A stretch of 64,000 bases of DNA from Rhodoglobus sp. (GTDB lineage: Bacteria; Actinomycetota; Actinomycetes; Actinomycetales; Microbacteriaceae). Positions 17,937 through 25,515 of this stretch are shown piece after piece; positions within the stretch are counted from its first letter, which is position 1; the number at the start of each line of letters is the position of its first letter. Under the pieces are notes generated by a model. It saw only the letters and a list, made by a program, of their open reading frames with translations. It made no database searches and had not been told where the DNA came from. The stretch covers positions 1 through 64,000 of the forward strand of contig JAODAQ010000013.1 in the NCBI GenBank assembly GCA_025463515.1, given 5' to 3'. The position numbers and the translations under genes are program-made.

Positions 17937-18344
17937 ATGGCGGACAAAGTGGAACCCGAGGACGACGCCCTTGAGTTGGCGGTCGACGGATTGCAGTGGC
18001 GCGACGTTGGGATTCGTCTTCGAGAGCTCTCCGAACAGCTCCGAGCTGTGGCCGATTACATCGACGACAAGAAGCTCGAAGAAGTGGGCCGACAGGCCTA
18101 CGAGCACGGACACGATGAAGTGATCGCGGAATACGACGCTGAAGCCGACCGCAGGTTTCGGCGGACCTTGAGCGGACTTGGTACCTATCGTCGCAACTAC
18201 CACCGCTGGGAGCGCGTGATCGCAGAGTTCGCCCTCACGAGGATGAACTACACACAGCGCGACACGGCACAACTTCTTGGCGTAGGTCTCAGCACCATTA
18301 ACCGTTGGGCCCAGAACCCGTTGCCGCTCGAGGACGAGCACTAG
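17937..18344 (+). CDS. HTH DNA-binding protein of the integrative element
   Basis: 135 aa, acidic N-terminal half with a helical stretch (LRELSEQLRAVADYIDDKKLEEVGRQAYEHG) and a C-terminal helix-turn-helix: ALTRMNYTQRDTAQLLGVGLSTINRWAQNP. It is encoded divergently from int behind two palindromes and is probably the element's own regulator of int. An excisionase role is a weaker alternative. Confidence 0.7.
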   Translation: MADKVEPEDDALELAVDGLQWRDVGIRLRELSEQLRAVADYIDDKKLEEVGRQAYEHGHDEVIAEYDAEADRRFRRTLSGLGTYRRNYHRWERVIAEFALTRMNYTQRDTAQLLGVGLSTINRWAQNPLPLEDEH

Positions 18345-18354
18345 GAATTCCAGC

Positions 18355-18765
18355 ATGAGCATCCTTCTCGAGATCATCGGCGGCTTCTTGATGTTCTTGA
18401 TGCCCGACCTCGCTCCCAAAGGCAGACGCACCGATCGGCGGCTCATCGCCGAGGACAAGGTGAGGTGCGGCATCCGCGCTTTCGATAGTCGCGTGCAGAA
18501 CATCGGGACCGAGTGGAGCACCGGCGTGTGCAAGATCAGCCCTGGTCATCTGAGGTTCGTCCCCAGCATGGGAATCGTGGGCGACCGAGAGATCGACGTG
18601 CTCGGCCTGAGACTTATGGAGGGCGGCCCGTACGAGCGGGTCGTCGTGCCGTGGGGCGAGTCGACTGACCTCGTGATCACTACCGGAACTGGCGAACTCT
18701 ATTGGGTGGTTCCCGAGCACATCGCCGACGAGGTCATCGCGCGTCTTGCACCACTAACGGTCTGA
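18355..18765 (+). CDS. small membrane-anchored protein, PH-like/DUF2550-like
   Basis: 136 aa, starting 10 bp after the HTH gene. One N-terminal hydrophobic segment (ILLEIIGGFLMFLMPDLAP) is followed by a beta-rich cytosolic part (WSTGVCKISPGHLRFVPSMGIVGDREIDVLGLR) that resembles the single-helix plus PH-like layout of DUF2550. The family assignment is tentative and the function unknown. Confidence 0.55.
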   Translation: MSILLEIIGGFLMFLMPDLAPKGRRTDRRLIAEDKVRCGIRAFDSRVQNIGTEWSTGVCKISPGHLRFVPSMGIVGDREIDVLGLRLMEGGPYERVVVPWGESTDLVITTGTGELYWVVPEHIADEVIARLAPLTV

Positions 18766-18799
18766 TGAGGCGGGGGCTCCCGAAATTTCCCCTACTAGA

Positions 18800-19279
18800 T
18801 CAAGGGCGCGGCTGCGCCGCTTCTAATTCGGCCCAATGCTGGCTAAGACGGAATAGCGCATCACGCACGAGGGTCTGGGCTTCGTGGGGAGACAGCCGCG
18901 GGAAGCGGAGCACGGCTTCCAGGCTGGTCATTGCTTCATCGAGGTGCGTGTGCACACCCAGCGGCAACTCCGTGTGGTTCAACCATCGGTGGAAATGAAC
19001 GATCTCGTGAGCGAGCGCAGTTTGCATCGATAGCGCACTGTTCGGGTCTGCCATGCCTAACCCCGGATAGACGTCACTTCCGATGACCACGATTCCATAG
19101 TCGTGCCCGGTGCCGTCGTCCTCAATAACGAACCGAGTATGTCCGTCCGGTTCCGGACGATACGGCACCTGGTCATCCAAGCCGACAAGCGTGCCGACCG
19201 CTCGCCGAATGTCTCCTTCGTCGAGGGGTGCGCTGGACCTCCCCGCAAGCAGGGACCGCGTGTCCCGTGTGGAGGTCAT
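18800..19279 (-). CDS. putative HExxH zinc metallopeptidase (element cargo)
   Basis: 159 aa. The central motif ALAHEIVHFHRW fits a zinc-binding HExxH helix, and the glutamates of THLDEAMTSLEAV 20-25 residues later could give the third ligand, as in ImmA/IrrE-like or gluzincin-type peptidases. No signal peptide, so it should be cytosolic. It overlaps the DndB/DGQHR-like gene by 4 bp (ATGA), so the two are translationally coupled and probably act together. Substrate unknown; the motif alone does not prove proteolysis. Confidence 0.6.
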   Translation of the reverse strand: MTSTRDTRSLLAGRSSAPLDEGDIRRAVGTLVGLDDQVPYRPEPDGHTRFVIEDDGTGHDYGIVVIGSDVYPGLGMADPNSALSMQTALAHEIVHFHRWLNHTELPLGVHTHLDEAMTSLEAVLRFPRLSPHEAQTLVRDALFRLSQHWAELEAAQPRP

Positions 19280-20511
19280 TGCTCTACACGCGCGCGCAGC
19301 GCACGGGTGGCTTGGGAGCGACTACCGCCGGTATTGACGATGGTTAGCTTCCCGGTATCAGGATTGGGCTTCGTGATGCCGAGGTCCACCCACAGCGGGT
19401 TGTCCCGGTCCATGTAGTCGCCGGACCAGGTTCCTTGCTTGTAAACATTCACCGGCGCGAGTTTGGCGAGGCGCTCTTTCCATAGTCGCTTTCCCGCAAC
19501 CGAACCCGTTTTGGTGAGATCATTCGAATAATCTCGCAGAAGACCGGCGTACGCCAGCATCATCACACCCGACGAAGCAAGTGAACTGTCCCTCTGCGAA
19601 TGAGGAGTGCTCGTACGAAGTTCGGGCCGAACATCGGTCAGCAGCCCAAGAAAATCTGCTGCGATCGAAGCGAGACCGTCGAGCTCAGTTTCTTCGACTT
19701 CGTCAGTCCCGGCGAAAATCCTCATCATTTCGCGGAGGGTTGAGAGTGTCATGAAATGGGGGGCGCTCTTCGAGACGCGATCAGTAACCCGATTGACCCC
19801 AGAGTCCAAGTTTGGAGATCGATCCAGAACTCGTTTTGCGAGGGTGGACAGATCATCTTGGGTGGTCAGGTCGTACGCCTTAGACAGTGCTGTCGGCTTA
19901 GGACGCTGATTCTTGTCGAAGAAATAGTTTCCCTCGTCTTCTCTGTCTAGAAAATAGAGCTCGACCTTGAACTGCCGATCGAGTGAGAATTTAGGGAAGC
20001 TGCTCGGATGCTCCCGGTAGGACCGCACTGCCTTAACTATCGCTTGGTGGCGGTGGTGGGAATCGGGGAGATGAACCTTGCCGCTAAACAGAGAGATCTC
20101 GGCGCTGTCATCGTCCCAGTAGGCCTCGAATTCCCTCGGACGGAGGTTCCAGACGAGCGGATTAAGAAACAGCCGCTCTCCGTAAAGCAGCTTCTCTACT
20201 ATCCGATCCGCATTCGCCGCATCGAAGACGTAGCGCGAATCTGGGTACCCGTCGCCTACTGAGAGTTCACGAGGCGTCGCCGCGTCAGCCGACGGGACTA
20301 TGCCGCGCTGGACCGACTGGTCCGTCCAAATCAAGTTGGATTCAGCAGCATCAGCGATTTCTTCGATCGTGAGAGTGATAGTGGCGAACGCCTCATCCGC
20401 AACTCCTGTCCACTGGACGTCGGGTAGCGTCAGCCGACCTTTGCGAGGCGAGCCTCCCGCTGTACGCTTCGGCTCGGTCAGAAAGCCTTCGATCTCAGGT
20501 TGCATGACCAC
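19276..20511 (-). CDS. DndB/DGQHR-like protein (element cargo)
   Basis: 411 aa. The middle resembles the DGQHR/ParB-like core of DndB proteins: VHLPDSHHRHQAIVKAV in place of DGQHR, then a beta strand VELYFLDREDEG and NYFFDKNQRPKPTALSKAYDL, matching the family's F-x-D-x-N-x-x-x-K-P-x-x segment. DndB-type proteins regulate DNA phosphorothioation or accompany defence systems, but here there is no dndA, C, D or E. The start is GTG at 20511 (GGAAGG upstream); an ATG two codons later is possible. A defence role is inference. Confidence 0.62.
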   Translation of the reverse strand: MVMQPEIEGFLTEPKRTAGGSPRKGRLTLPDVQWTGVADEAFATITLTIEEIADAAESNLIWTDQSVQRGIVPSADAATPRELSVGDGYPDSRYVFDAANADRIVEKLLYGERLFLNPLVWNLRPREFEAYWDDDSAEISLFSGKVHLPDSHHRHQAIVKAVRSYREHPSSFPKFSLDRQFKVELYFLDREDEGNYFFDKNQRPKPTALSKAYDLTTQDDLSTLAKRVLDRSPNLDSGVNRVTDRVSKSAPHFMTLSTLREMMRIFAGTDEVEETELDGLASIAADFLGLLTDVRPELRTSTPHSQRDSSLASSGVMMLAYAGLLRDYSNDLTKTGSVAGKRLWKERLAKLAPVNVYKQGTWSGDYMDRDNPLWVDLGITKPNPDTGKLTIVNTGGSRSQATRALRARVEQ

Positions 20512-20562
20512 ACGTTACGGCCTTCCAGTCGACTCCGCCGTTCGCCTCAACAAGACCAGCCC

Positions 20563-20690
20563 GGGCATCGCACCGCCGCCGCCAGCATCACCCCTCCGCT
20601 ACGGGCGTCAACCCTGCTACGCATCCACGGACTACGGGGTTGACGCCCGCCTCTCCCGGGGCGGTGCCTCTGGCTATCGGTGCGATGCCC
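20563..20690. repeat. nested inverted repeats beside the rep operon (possible origin)
   Basis: Three concentric perfect inverted repeats: outer GGGCATCGCACCG (20563-20575) with CGGTGCGATGCCC (20678-20690); middle CACCGCC (20571-20577) with GGCGGTG (20660-20666); inner GGGCGTCAACCC (20603-20614) with GGGTTGACGCCC (20637-20648). The block lies between the end of the rep operon and the cargo genes and has no ORF. A replication origin, single-strand origin or transfer site of the element is the best guess; a complex terminator is the alternative. Confidence 0.6.
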
Positions 20691-20693
20691 TCC

Positions 20694-20840
20694 CTATCGA
20701 TTCAGGTCAGGTATGCAGTACCCACAGAGCTCACGCCCCGCAGGACTATCGCGAAGGTTCTGCGGGAACACCGGATTCCCGCACACGTCGCACGAGCGGT
20801 AGCCCAACGCCTCACACATTCCACAGTCAGCAGCAGCCAT
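20694..20840 (-). CDS. 48-aa cysteine-rich protein downstream of rep
   Basis: This gene is too short for the ORF track. ATG at 20840 (GAGAGGGGG 8 nt upstream) to TAG at 20694 encodes 48 aa with three CxxC pairs: CGMC, CDVC and CGYC, suggesting a small zinc ribbon or knuckle. It starts 22 bp after the rep stop, in the same direction. Small zinc-finger proteins are frequent next to rep genes in such elements. Function unknown; accessory replication or regulation is plausible. Confidence 0.68.
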   Translation of the reverse strand: MAAADCGMCEALGYRSCDVCGNPVFPQNLRDSPAGRELCGYCIPDLNR

Positions 20841-20861
20841 ATCGATCACCCCCTCTCGACA

Positions 20862-21923
20862 TCACGGCAGCACCGCAGAACGGGCCACATCGATCCGGTG
20901 ATTCAGGGACGACCTAGCCGAGTCAGCGCCGTCCTGATCGCCTGCCGCCGGCGACGGCTCGGCCGCTGGCGCGTCCTGCGCCCTCGCCGCCGCCCAGGCT
21001 GCCCGAAGGGTCCGCTGAATCTTGCGTGTCAGACCAGTGAATGACCATCCCGCGCGGTGCCGAGTCTGACGGGACGCACTCAATACATGAGAGCGGGAAC
21101 CGTAACGGTCGTGCACGCGACTGCCGCACTCCGAGGGCACGCAGTCCGGGGAACAGCGCATCGCCCGCGCGGCCCGGCCCAGCTCGGTCAGATGCACCCA
21201 CGCGAGGTTGCTCCCGGCGCCTCCCATCGCCGCCAGAGCGGTGTCCTTCATGACGTAGTTCAGCGCCTTCGAGAGGTACCAAATCGTCTTTGCACCGTCG
21301 CCGTCCGCGCGAAATGCTTTGGCGTCAGCCTGGTCACCCCACCCGACGACCGTCCCGTCCACCTTCGACGCCGCCTCCGCTGTGCGCGCGGCCTCCCGCA
21401 GCGCGACCGGCTCCGGTGACTCGAGCCGATCGATGCGCACGATGACGTGCAGATGCAGAACCCCTCGCTCTTGCCACTCGCGCACCAGGAAGAACTCGAC
21501 GGAATCCCAGCGATCACGGACCCGTCTGCGGGTGCGATCCCACAGCACCCCGGCATCACGATTCCAGGCCACCTGCCCCGCGTAGTCATAGGACACCGGA
21601 TCGAGCGGAACTCCTTTCAGACCCGCGTCGCGCACCGTGTGCGTGGCCCCGCACCCACACCGCTTCAACCGCGACGACTCCGAACGCGGCACACGATGCA
21701 CCCGCCCGAACGACGGGGCCGTGAGAGTCAGTAGGTAGAAGCGGAACCGCGTGACGTCCGAATCGAACACCCCAGAGCGCGCTATCGCCGCCCAGTCACC
21801 CCGGTACAACTCCGCGCACGAAGGGCACGCCGACCGAACGCGAGACTGGCAGCGGACGAACTGGCCCGACTTCGTCTTGTACGGGCGAACGCATCCGGTT
21901 GGACGCGAATCGGCAGATTCCAT
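20862..21923 (-). CDS. RepSA-like rolling-circle replication initiator
   Basis: 353 aa. An N-terminal cysteine cluster (GCVRPYKTKSGQFVRCQSRVRSACPSCAELYRGDW), then the HUH motif in ERGVLHLHVIVRI, and a downstream region with NYVMKDT and a conserved Trp-rich fold, all as in pSAM2-type RepSA initiators. It nicks the element's origin for rolling-circle replication after excision. The gene starts only 28 bp from the right att, so its promoter must lie across att; in the excised circle the int gene would be directly upstream in the same direction. Confidence 0.85.
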   Translation of the reverse strand: MESADSRPTGCVRPYKTKSGQFVRCQSRVRSACPSCAELYRGDWAAIARSGVFDSDVTRFRFYLLTLTAPSFGRVHRVPRSESSRLKRCGCGATHTVRDAGLKGVPLDPVSYDYAGQVAWNRDAGVLWDRTRRRVRDRWDSVEFFLVREWQERGVLHLHVIVRIDRLESPEPVALREAARTAEAASKVDGTVVGWGDQADAKAFRADGDGAKTIWYLSKALNYVMKDTALAAMGGAGSNLAWVHLTELGRAARAMRCSPDCVPSECGSRVHDRYGSRSHVLSASRQTRHRAGWSFTGLTRKIQRTLRAAWAAARAQDAPAAEPSPAAGDQDGADSARSSLNHRIDVARSAVLP

Positions 21924-21950
21924 ACGCGCGCCGCAGCGTCAACGGCACGC

Positions 21951-21993
21951 CTGAAAATCGTGAGGTCACGGGATCGACGCCCGTCGGAGCCAC
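21951..21993 (+). repeat. att core, middle copy
   Basis: 43 bp identical to the 3' part of tRNA-Phe (16805-16847). It lacks the 5' half of the tRNA, so it is an att scar, not a gene. It is the right end of the AICE-like unit and the left end of the passenger cassette. Confidence 0.93.
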
Positions 21994-22029
21994 TGTCGTC
22001 AGCAGAATCGCGAGGACTAGTCACTTCGA

Positions 22030-22035
22030 TAGTAT
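22030..22035 (+). promoter_or_regulatory. putative -10 box of the surface operon
   Basis: TAGTAT, 6 nt before the GTG start at 22042. With no ribosome site visible, this fits a leaderless transcript beginning at the GTG. No convincing -35 element was seen. Confidence 0.45.
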
Positions 22036-22041
22036 GTCGGC

Positions 22042-23103
22042 GTGACTCCCGTCTGGTTGGACAGAACCGTGACGGTTGGCGTCGCCGTACTGACCGCCGC
22101 GGGAATTGCGGTGTGCGGCTTCACCGGCTGGCAGACGCTGGTGCCGCAGACTTCCCCGAATATCACAGACGGCAACCTCATTGCCCTGGTGCTCGAGCAG
22201 AAGGACGGCGCTGGCTGGGGTTGGGTGCAGTCGGACCGGGTTATCGACCCTGCCGTGGATGACACTGTCGTGCTGCGCTTTTGGGCCAGCACCACCGATC
22301 CCGATGGCGCCTCTTTCGTCCTCGCGGGACCGATGATCAAGGCTTTGCGCACGTGCTACGGCAACGGTACGCATTGGGACGAATCACCCGTGGCCTTCGA
22401 TGCGCTGAGCTCCGATGAGCAGACCGCGGTCGTGAGGTTCCAGCTCTACGCACCCTCACATGGCCTGCTCAAGGCCGATGTTGGAAATCAAGTGATGTCG
22501 GAGGAGGAAGCGAACCTCGCGGCCTCGGAGCAGACCTACGTGCGGGTGACCTCTGCCTCGTCCGCACCAGACTCGCGCACTCACTCAACGACATCTGGAG
22601 CCAAAACAACTGTGGAGGTGGACGCCCGTCAATTCAGCTTCGCGTGCAGTTTCGAACCGGAGGCCTTCTGGCGGATGCAGCAGGGTCAGAGGACTTTCAC
22701 ATTCCCGACAGTCTCGGAGACTTTCTCCTTTGCATCCGATACGAACTACGCCTACATCGATCGGACTGTCACATTCGTGCGGCGCCCCGGGCTGTCCGTC
22801 GTCTCTCTCGGCGACCCGCCCGACTACTCAAATTCCGCGTCCACCGAGTTCAGAGATAACTGGTCCGCTTGGAACTACCGCGAGAAATCGACCCTCGTCC
22901 TGAACAAGGAGGTCGCGGTCTTCACAGCGACATCGGACGATACCGAGCATCAATCGCAGATGCTCGTTCTCGGGACGGGACTGGCATTCCTCGGAACCCT
23001 GGTGCTCTCGCTCGGAAGGCGTGTCACCGACGCTCTCAGCCGTAGGCTCGCGTTCCGTCGTATGGCCGGAGAAGAACCGGCGGACCCATGCACTTCTGGA
23101 TAA
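22042..23103 (+). CDS. membrane-anchored surface protein, paralogue 1
   Basis: 353 aa, GTG start. One hydrophobic helix near the N-terminus (VTVGVAVLTAAGIAVCGFTGW) and one near the C-terminus (MLVLGTGLAFLGTLVLSLG) flank a roughly 260-aa extracytoplasmic domain; the C-terminal tail is basic and cytosolic. The segment FACSFEPEAFWRMQQGQRTF matches FTCDFDGSAFWSEGDDRRTF in the next gene, so the two are paralogues. Family not recognised. Confidence 0.75.
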   Translation: MTPVWLDRTVTVGVAVLTAAGIAVCGFTGWQTLVPQTSPNITDGNLIALVLEQKDGAGWGWVQSDRVIDPAVDDTVVLRFWASTTDPDGASFVLAGPMIKALRTCYGNGTHWDESPVAFDALSSDEQTAVVRFQLYAPSHGLLKADVGNQVMSEEEANLAASEQTYVRVTSASSAPDSRTHSTTSGAKTTVEVDARQFSFACSFEPEAFWRMQQGQRTFTFPTVSETFSFASDTNYAYIDRTVTFVRRPGLSVVSLGDPPDYSNSASTEFRDNWSAWNYREKSTLVLNKEVAVFTATSDDTEHQSQMLVLGTGLAFLGTLVLSLGRRVTDALSRRLAFRRMAGEEPADPCTSG

Positions 23104-24257
23104 AAACTCTCGGCGCCGCAGTGCTCGGGGTGCTGAGCTGGATCTTCCTCATCGCGCCTGCGCTCGATGCGCTGACAACGAGCGATCCGGCCAACGCATC
23201 GCAGCCGTCCCTCCTCGCGATAGTCGACAACGACGCCATGGTCGCTGCCGACGTCGTGACCAAGATTGTGGACGTCGATCCATCCTCTACGGACCTGGAG
23301 CGCGTCTACTTCGAACTCACCTTCGGTGTTGCGCAGGAAGGTGCGGAACAAGGAGACAGGAAGACGGTCAACTTCGAGACGACCGCAATCGATCGAGCAG
23401 CGGCAGAAACCGCCGAGCGTCGGGCAGACGAGAACTCCAGGTACGGTCAAACGGTTGTGCTGCTCGGCCCGCTCGCAGAGGGCCTGGAGTCTTGCGATGA
23501 GCCGTCGATCTCCATCGATCGCAACCTCGACTACTCGGCACTCACCGATGCCGAGAAGGCCGCCGTCTTGAACTACCTCACAGGGAGCGTCAGCGAGGCC
23601 AACGCGGACAGGGTGAGCCCGTCAAGCGGAGATCAGTACGCGACTCCGGGAGACGTGGCCTATGGGTTGCGGTACACAACCCTCCAGCCCCGAGTCTTCT
23701 ACCCGCTGGCCCCAGGGTCCGAGTCAATAAAAAGTGACGACGGCGAGACGCGGACATACGACGCCTTCTGGAACTCGTTCACGTGCGACTTCGACGGATC
23801 TGCTTTTTGGTCCGAAGGCGACGATCGGAGAACGTTCACTTTCCCCGATATGAGCATCATCTCGACGAGCGCGAACGCCGAGACTGTGGTTCGGGTGCGG
23901 AGAACGATTCAGGACGTCAGCACGGTGAACTCCGAACGGCTGTCGACTGAGGGGAGCACGTCGAAGCTCCCGGGCGGGATAGATCAGGTAGAGGATTCGA
24001 GGGTGCTGTGGAACTCACCCAGCGCTCAGACGTCCTTGCCGTCGGTCGCCGTCCAATACGGCGACATGAGTGCCAGCCAGCATCGAGAGCTCCTCATCTT
24101 CTTGGGTGGAGTCGGCCTGTCGGTCGCGGCCGCTTCGGTGGTGTCGTTGGGGAGATCGTTCCTGCTGCTCGGCTTGCCGGGACTACTGCTCCATCTGGCC
24201 CGATGGAGGTCCAGGAGACTTGTTGAACCCGATACGGACGGAAATGAGGCTCGGTGA
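23088..24257 (+). CDS. membrane-anchored surface protein, paralogue 2
   Basis: 389 aa, same layout as its upstream paralogue: N-terminal helix (LGAAVLGVLSWIFLIAPALDAL), large extracytoplasmic domain, C-terminal helix (LLIFLGGVGLSVAAASVVSLG) and a basic tail. It overlaps the upstream gene by 16 bp and the lipoprotein gene by 4 bp (GTGA). The shared TFTFP motif suggests a heteromeric pair. Function unknown. Confidence 0.75.
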   Translation: MHFWIKTLGAAVLGVLSWIFLIAPALDALTTSDPANASQPSLLAIVDNDAMVAADVVTKIVDVDPSSTDLERVYFELTFGVAQEGAEQGDRKTVNFETTAIDRAAAETAERRADENSRYGQTVVLLGPLAEGLESCDEPSISIDRNLDYSALTDAEKAAVLNYLTGSVSEANADRVSPSSGDQYATPGDVAYGLRYTTLQPRVFYPLAPGSESIKSDDGETRTYDAFWNSFTCDFDGSAFWSEGDDRRTFTFPDMSIISTSANAETVVRVRRTIQDVSTVNSERLSTEGSTSKLPGGIDQVEDSRVLWNSPSAQTSLPSVAVQYGDMSASQHRELLIFLGGVGLSVAAASVVSLGRSFLLLGLPGLLLHLARWRSRRLVEPDTDGNEAR

Positions 24258-25321
24258 GAACAGTTCTGCGAATTTCCGCGCGCGCAGCGGTTCTTGCGAG
24301 TCTGATTGCGTCTCTGTCCGCCTGCACGCAACCGCTCGTGTTTTCGAGCAGCGTCACCTGCGCCGAGTTTTTGGACTTATCTGCGACAGACCAACAAGAA
24401 GCCACCGGCAGCCACGCCGAGAATCAATTGATCCTCGACCTGACTCCATCGGGAGCGAAGCGGGTTGCTCCCGTCGACTACCTCAGGACCAGGTGCAGTG
24501 CAGGCCAGCTCTCTGAGATCGGTGTCGGCTACATTCTCTCCGCAGCGAGTCGGCCAACCTGCGATGGGTTTCTCTCATCACCCCCAAATGTCAGGCTCGA
24601 GTGGCTTTCGGCCATGATCCCCGACGACGAGGACGTCGACCGCGGATTCTCACTAGATGTGGCCACCGCCTGCCTCGGCGGCGGCGAACTCAAGGAGGCT
24701 GTGGGCCGCGTTCGCACCGGGACGGAATCGCCGGATCTCATCCTGCCGATTGCCGACTTTCCCCACTCACTCACTTGGACGACCACCAGCAAGTCGGGAA
24801 ATCTGGTCGGAGGAGTTCTCGAAGTGGGCGATGTGATCGAGACAGGGGAGAATCCGCCGTGGAGCACTGCGGGTAGTTCGATCACGGCCGGCGATGGATG
24901 CGGCTACGACCCCGCAAAGGACGCTGTAGTTCCCGCACGCTTGGTGGCGATGAATAGATCGAGCGTACCCGTTCGAGTGTCCGTGGCCATAAGCATCACG
25001 CGGTCCGAGCAACGAGGGATCATGCTGGCGATCGATTCGGGAACGTACTGCGATCTGGAGGACGAAGCCGGAAACCTCGGCCTCACCATCCGGTCGAACA
25101 GCACGACCGTTCAGCCCGGCCAGACTTACCCGATCGCGTTTTTTATCATGCTCAAGAACTACGTCGGATCAGACGACGCCGCGAACGCTCTGGCCGGCTA
25201 CACGGTGGAGCCCTTCCCTGCCTGGATCGATGGTGACAATCCTGTCGTGGATGGGCCGCAGGATGTGGCCCTGGATCTTTCCGTGGTGGGGAGCGGGTCA
25301 CGAACAAGTCCAACTGGCTAG
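24254..25321 (+). CDS. lipoprotein, third gene of the surface operon
   Basis: 355 aa, GTG start. Signal peptide with lipobox LSAC (lipidated Cys near residue 24). The N-terminal half has two similar Cys-bracketed helical repeats (TCAEFLDLSATDQQEATG...RTRC and TCDGFLSS...VATACLGG), reminiscent of HdeA-like domains. The C-terminal half is a beta-sandwich (ARLVAMNRSSVPVRVSVAIS...TTVQPGQTYPIAFFIML) as in DUF4352-type domains. It probably works at the membrane with the two preceding proteins. Confidence 0.72.
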   Translation: MRTVLRISARAAVLASLIASLSACTQPLVFSSSVTCAEFLDLSATDQQEATGSHAENQLILDLTPSGAKRVAPVDYLRTRCSAGQLSEIGVGYILSAASRPTCDGFLSSPPNVRLEWLSAMIPDDEDVDRGFSLDVATACLGGGELKEAVGRVRTGTESPDLILPIADFPHSLTWTTTSKSGNLVGGVLEVGDVIETGENPPWSTAGSSITAGDGCGYDPAKDAVVPARLVAMNRSSVPVRVSVAISITRSEQRGIMLAIDSGTYCDLEDEAGNLGLTIRSNSTTVQPGQTYPIAFFIMLKNYVGSDDAANALAGYTVEPFPAWIDGDNPVVDGPQDVALDLSVVGSGSRTSPTG

Positions 25322-25440
25322 AAGGCTCCTTGAGGTCGAGGTCGAGGTGCCCCTCGATCGTGCTCGGCAATTCGGACGAGGACGCCGACCGGGAGGCCTA
25401 GTAGCTAAAGACTCTGCGGACTCTGTCCCAGCCCGATGTC

Positions 25441-25486
25441 ACTGAAAGTCGTGAGGTCACGGGATCGACGCCCGTCGGAGCCACCA
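25441..25486 (+). repeat. att core, right copy
   Basis: 46 bp matching 16804-16849 of tRNA-Phe with one change (A to G at position 38 of the tRNA), including the CCA. It marks the right boundary of the island with core chromosome. Confidence 0.93.
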
Positions 25487-25515
25487 TGTTTGCGCAGCTC
25501 ACCGATAATTGACCG

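Larger units (their letters stand above)
16805..21993. mobile_element. AICE-like integrative element in tRNA-Phe
   Basis: Bounded by two identical 43-bp att copies. Contents: tyrosine integrase next to the left att, an HTH gene with duplicated operators, a small membrane protein, a two-gene cargo (HExxH and DndB/DGQHR-like), a highly structured inverted-repeat block, a 48-aa cysteine protein and a RepSA-like HUH initiator 28 bp from the right att. Integrase plus pSAM2-type Rep is the signature of actinomycete integrative and conjugative elements. No FtsK/TraB-type translocase is present, so it may be mobilisable rather than self-transmissible. Confidence 0.85.
21951..25486. mobile_element. 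passenger cassette flanked by att copies (CIME-like)
   Basis: About 3.5 kb bounded by att copies at 21951 and 25441, holding three co-directional surface-protein genes and no integrase, excisionase or rep. By analogy with cis-mobilisable elements of Streptococcus ICEs, it could be a decayed element or a cassette moved in trans by the neighbouring integrase. Codon third positions look less G+C-biased than in the flanking core genes. Confidence 0.7.

Noticed and set aside
17847-18533. 228-aa minus-strand ORF
   Set aside because: Overlaps the HTH gene whose motif and promoter layout are convincing on the plus strand; this frame has no domain.
21951-21993. a second tRNA-Phe gene
   Set aside because: Only the 3' part from the anticodon loop is present; the acceptor 5' strand, D arm and 5' anticodon stem are missing.
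16850-25440. FtsK/TraB-type DNA translocase or relaxase for self-transfer
   Set aside because: No gene in the island shows such motifs; only integrase and HUH Rep are present, so conjugation functions are not claimed.
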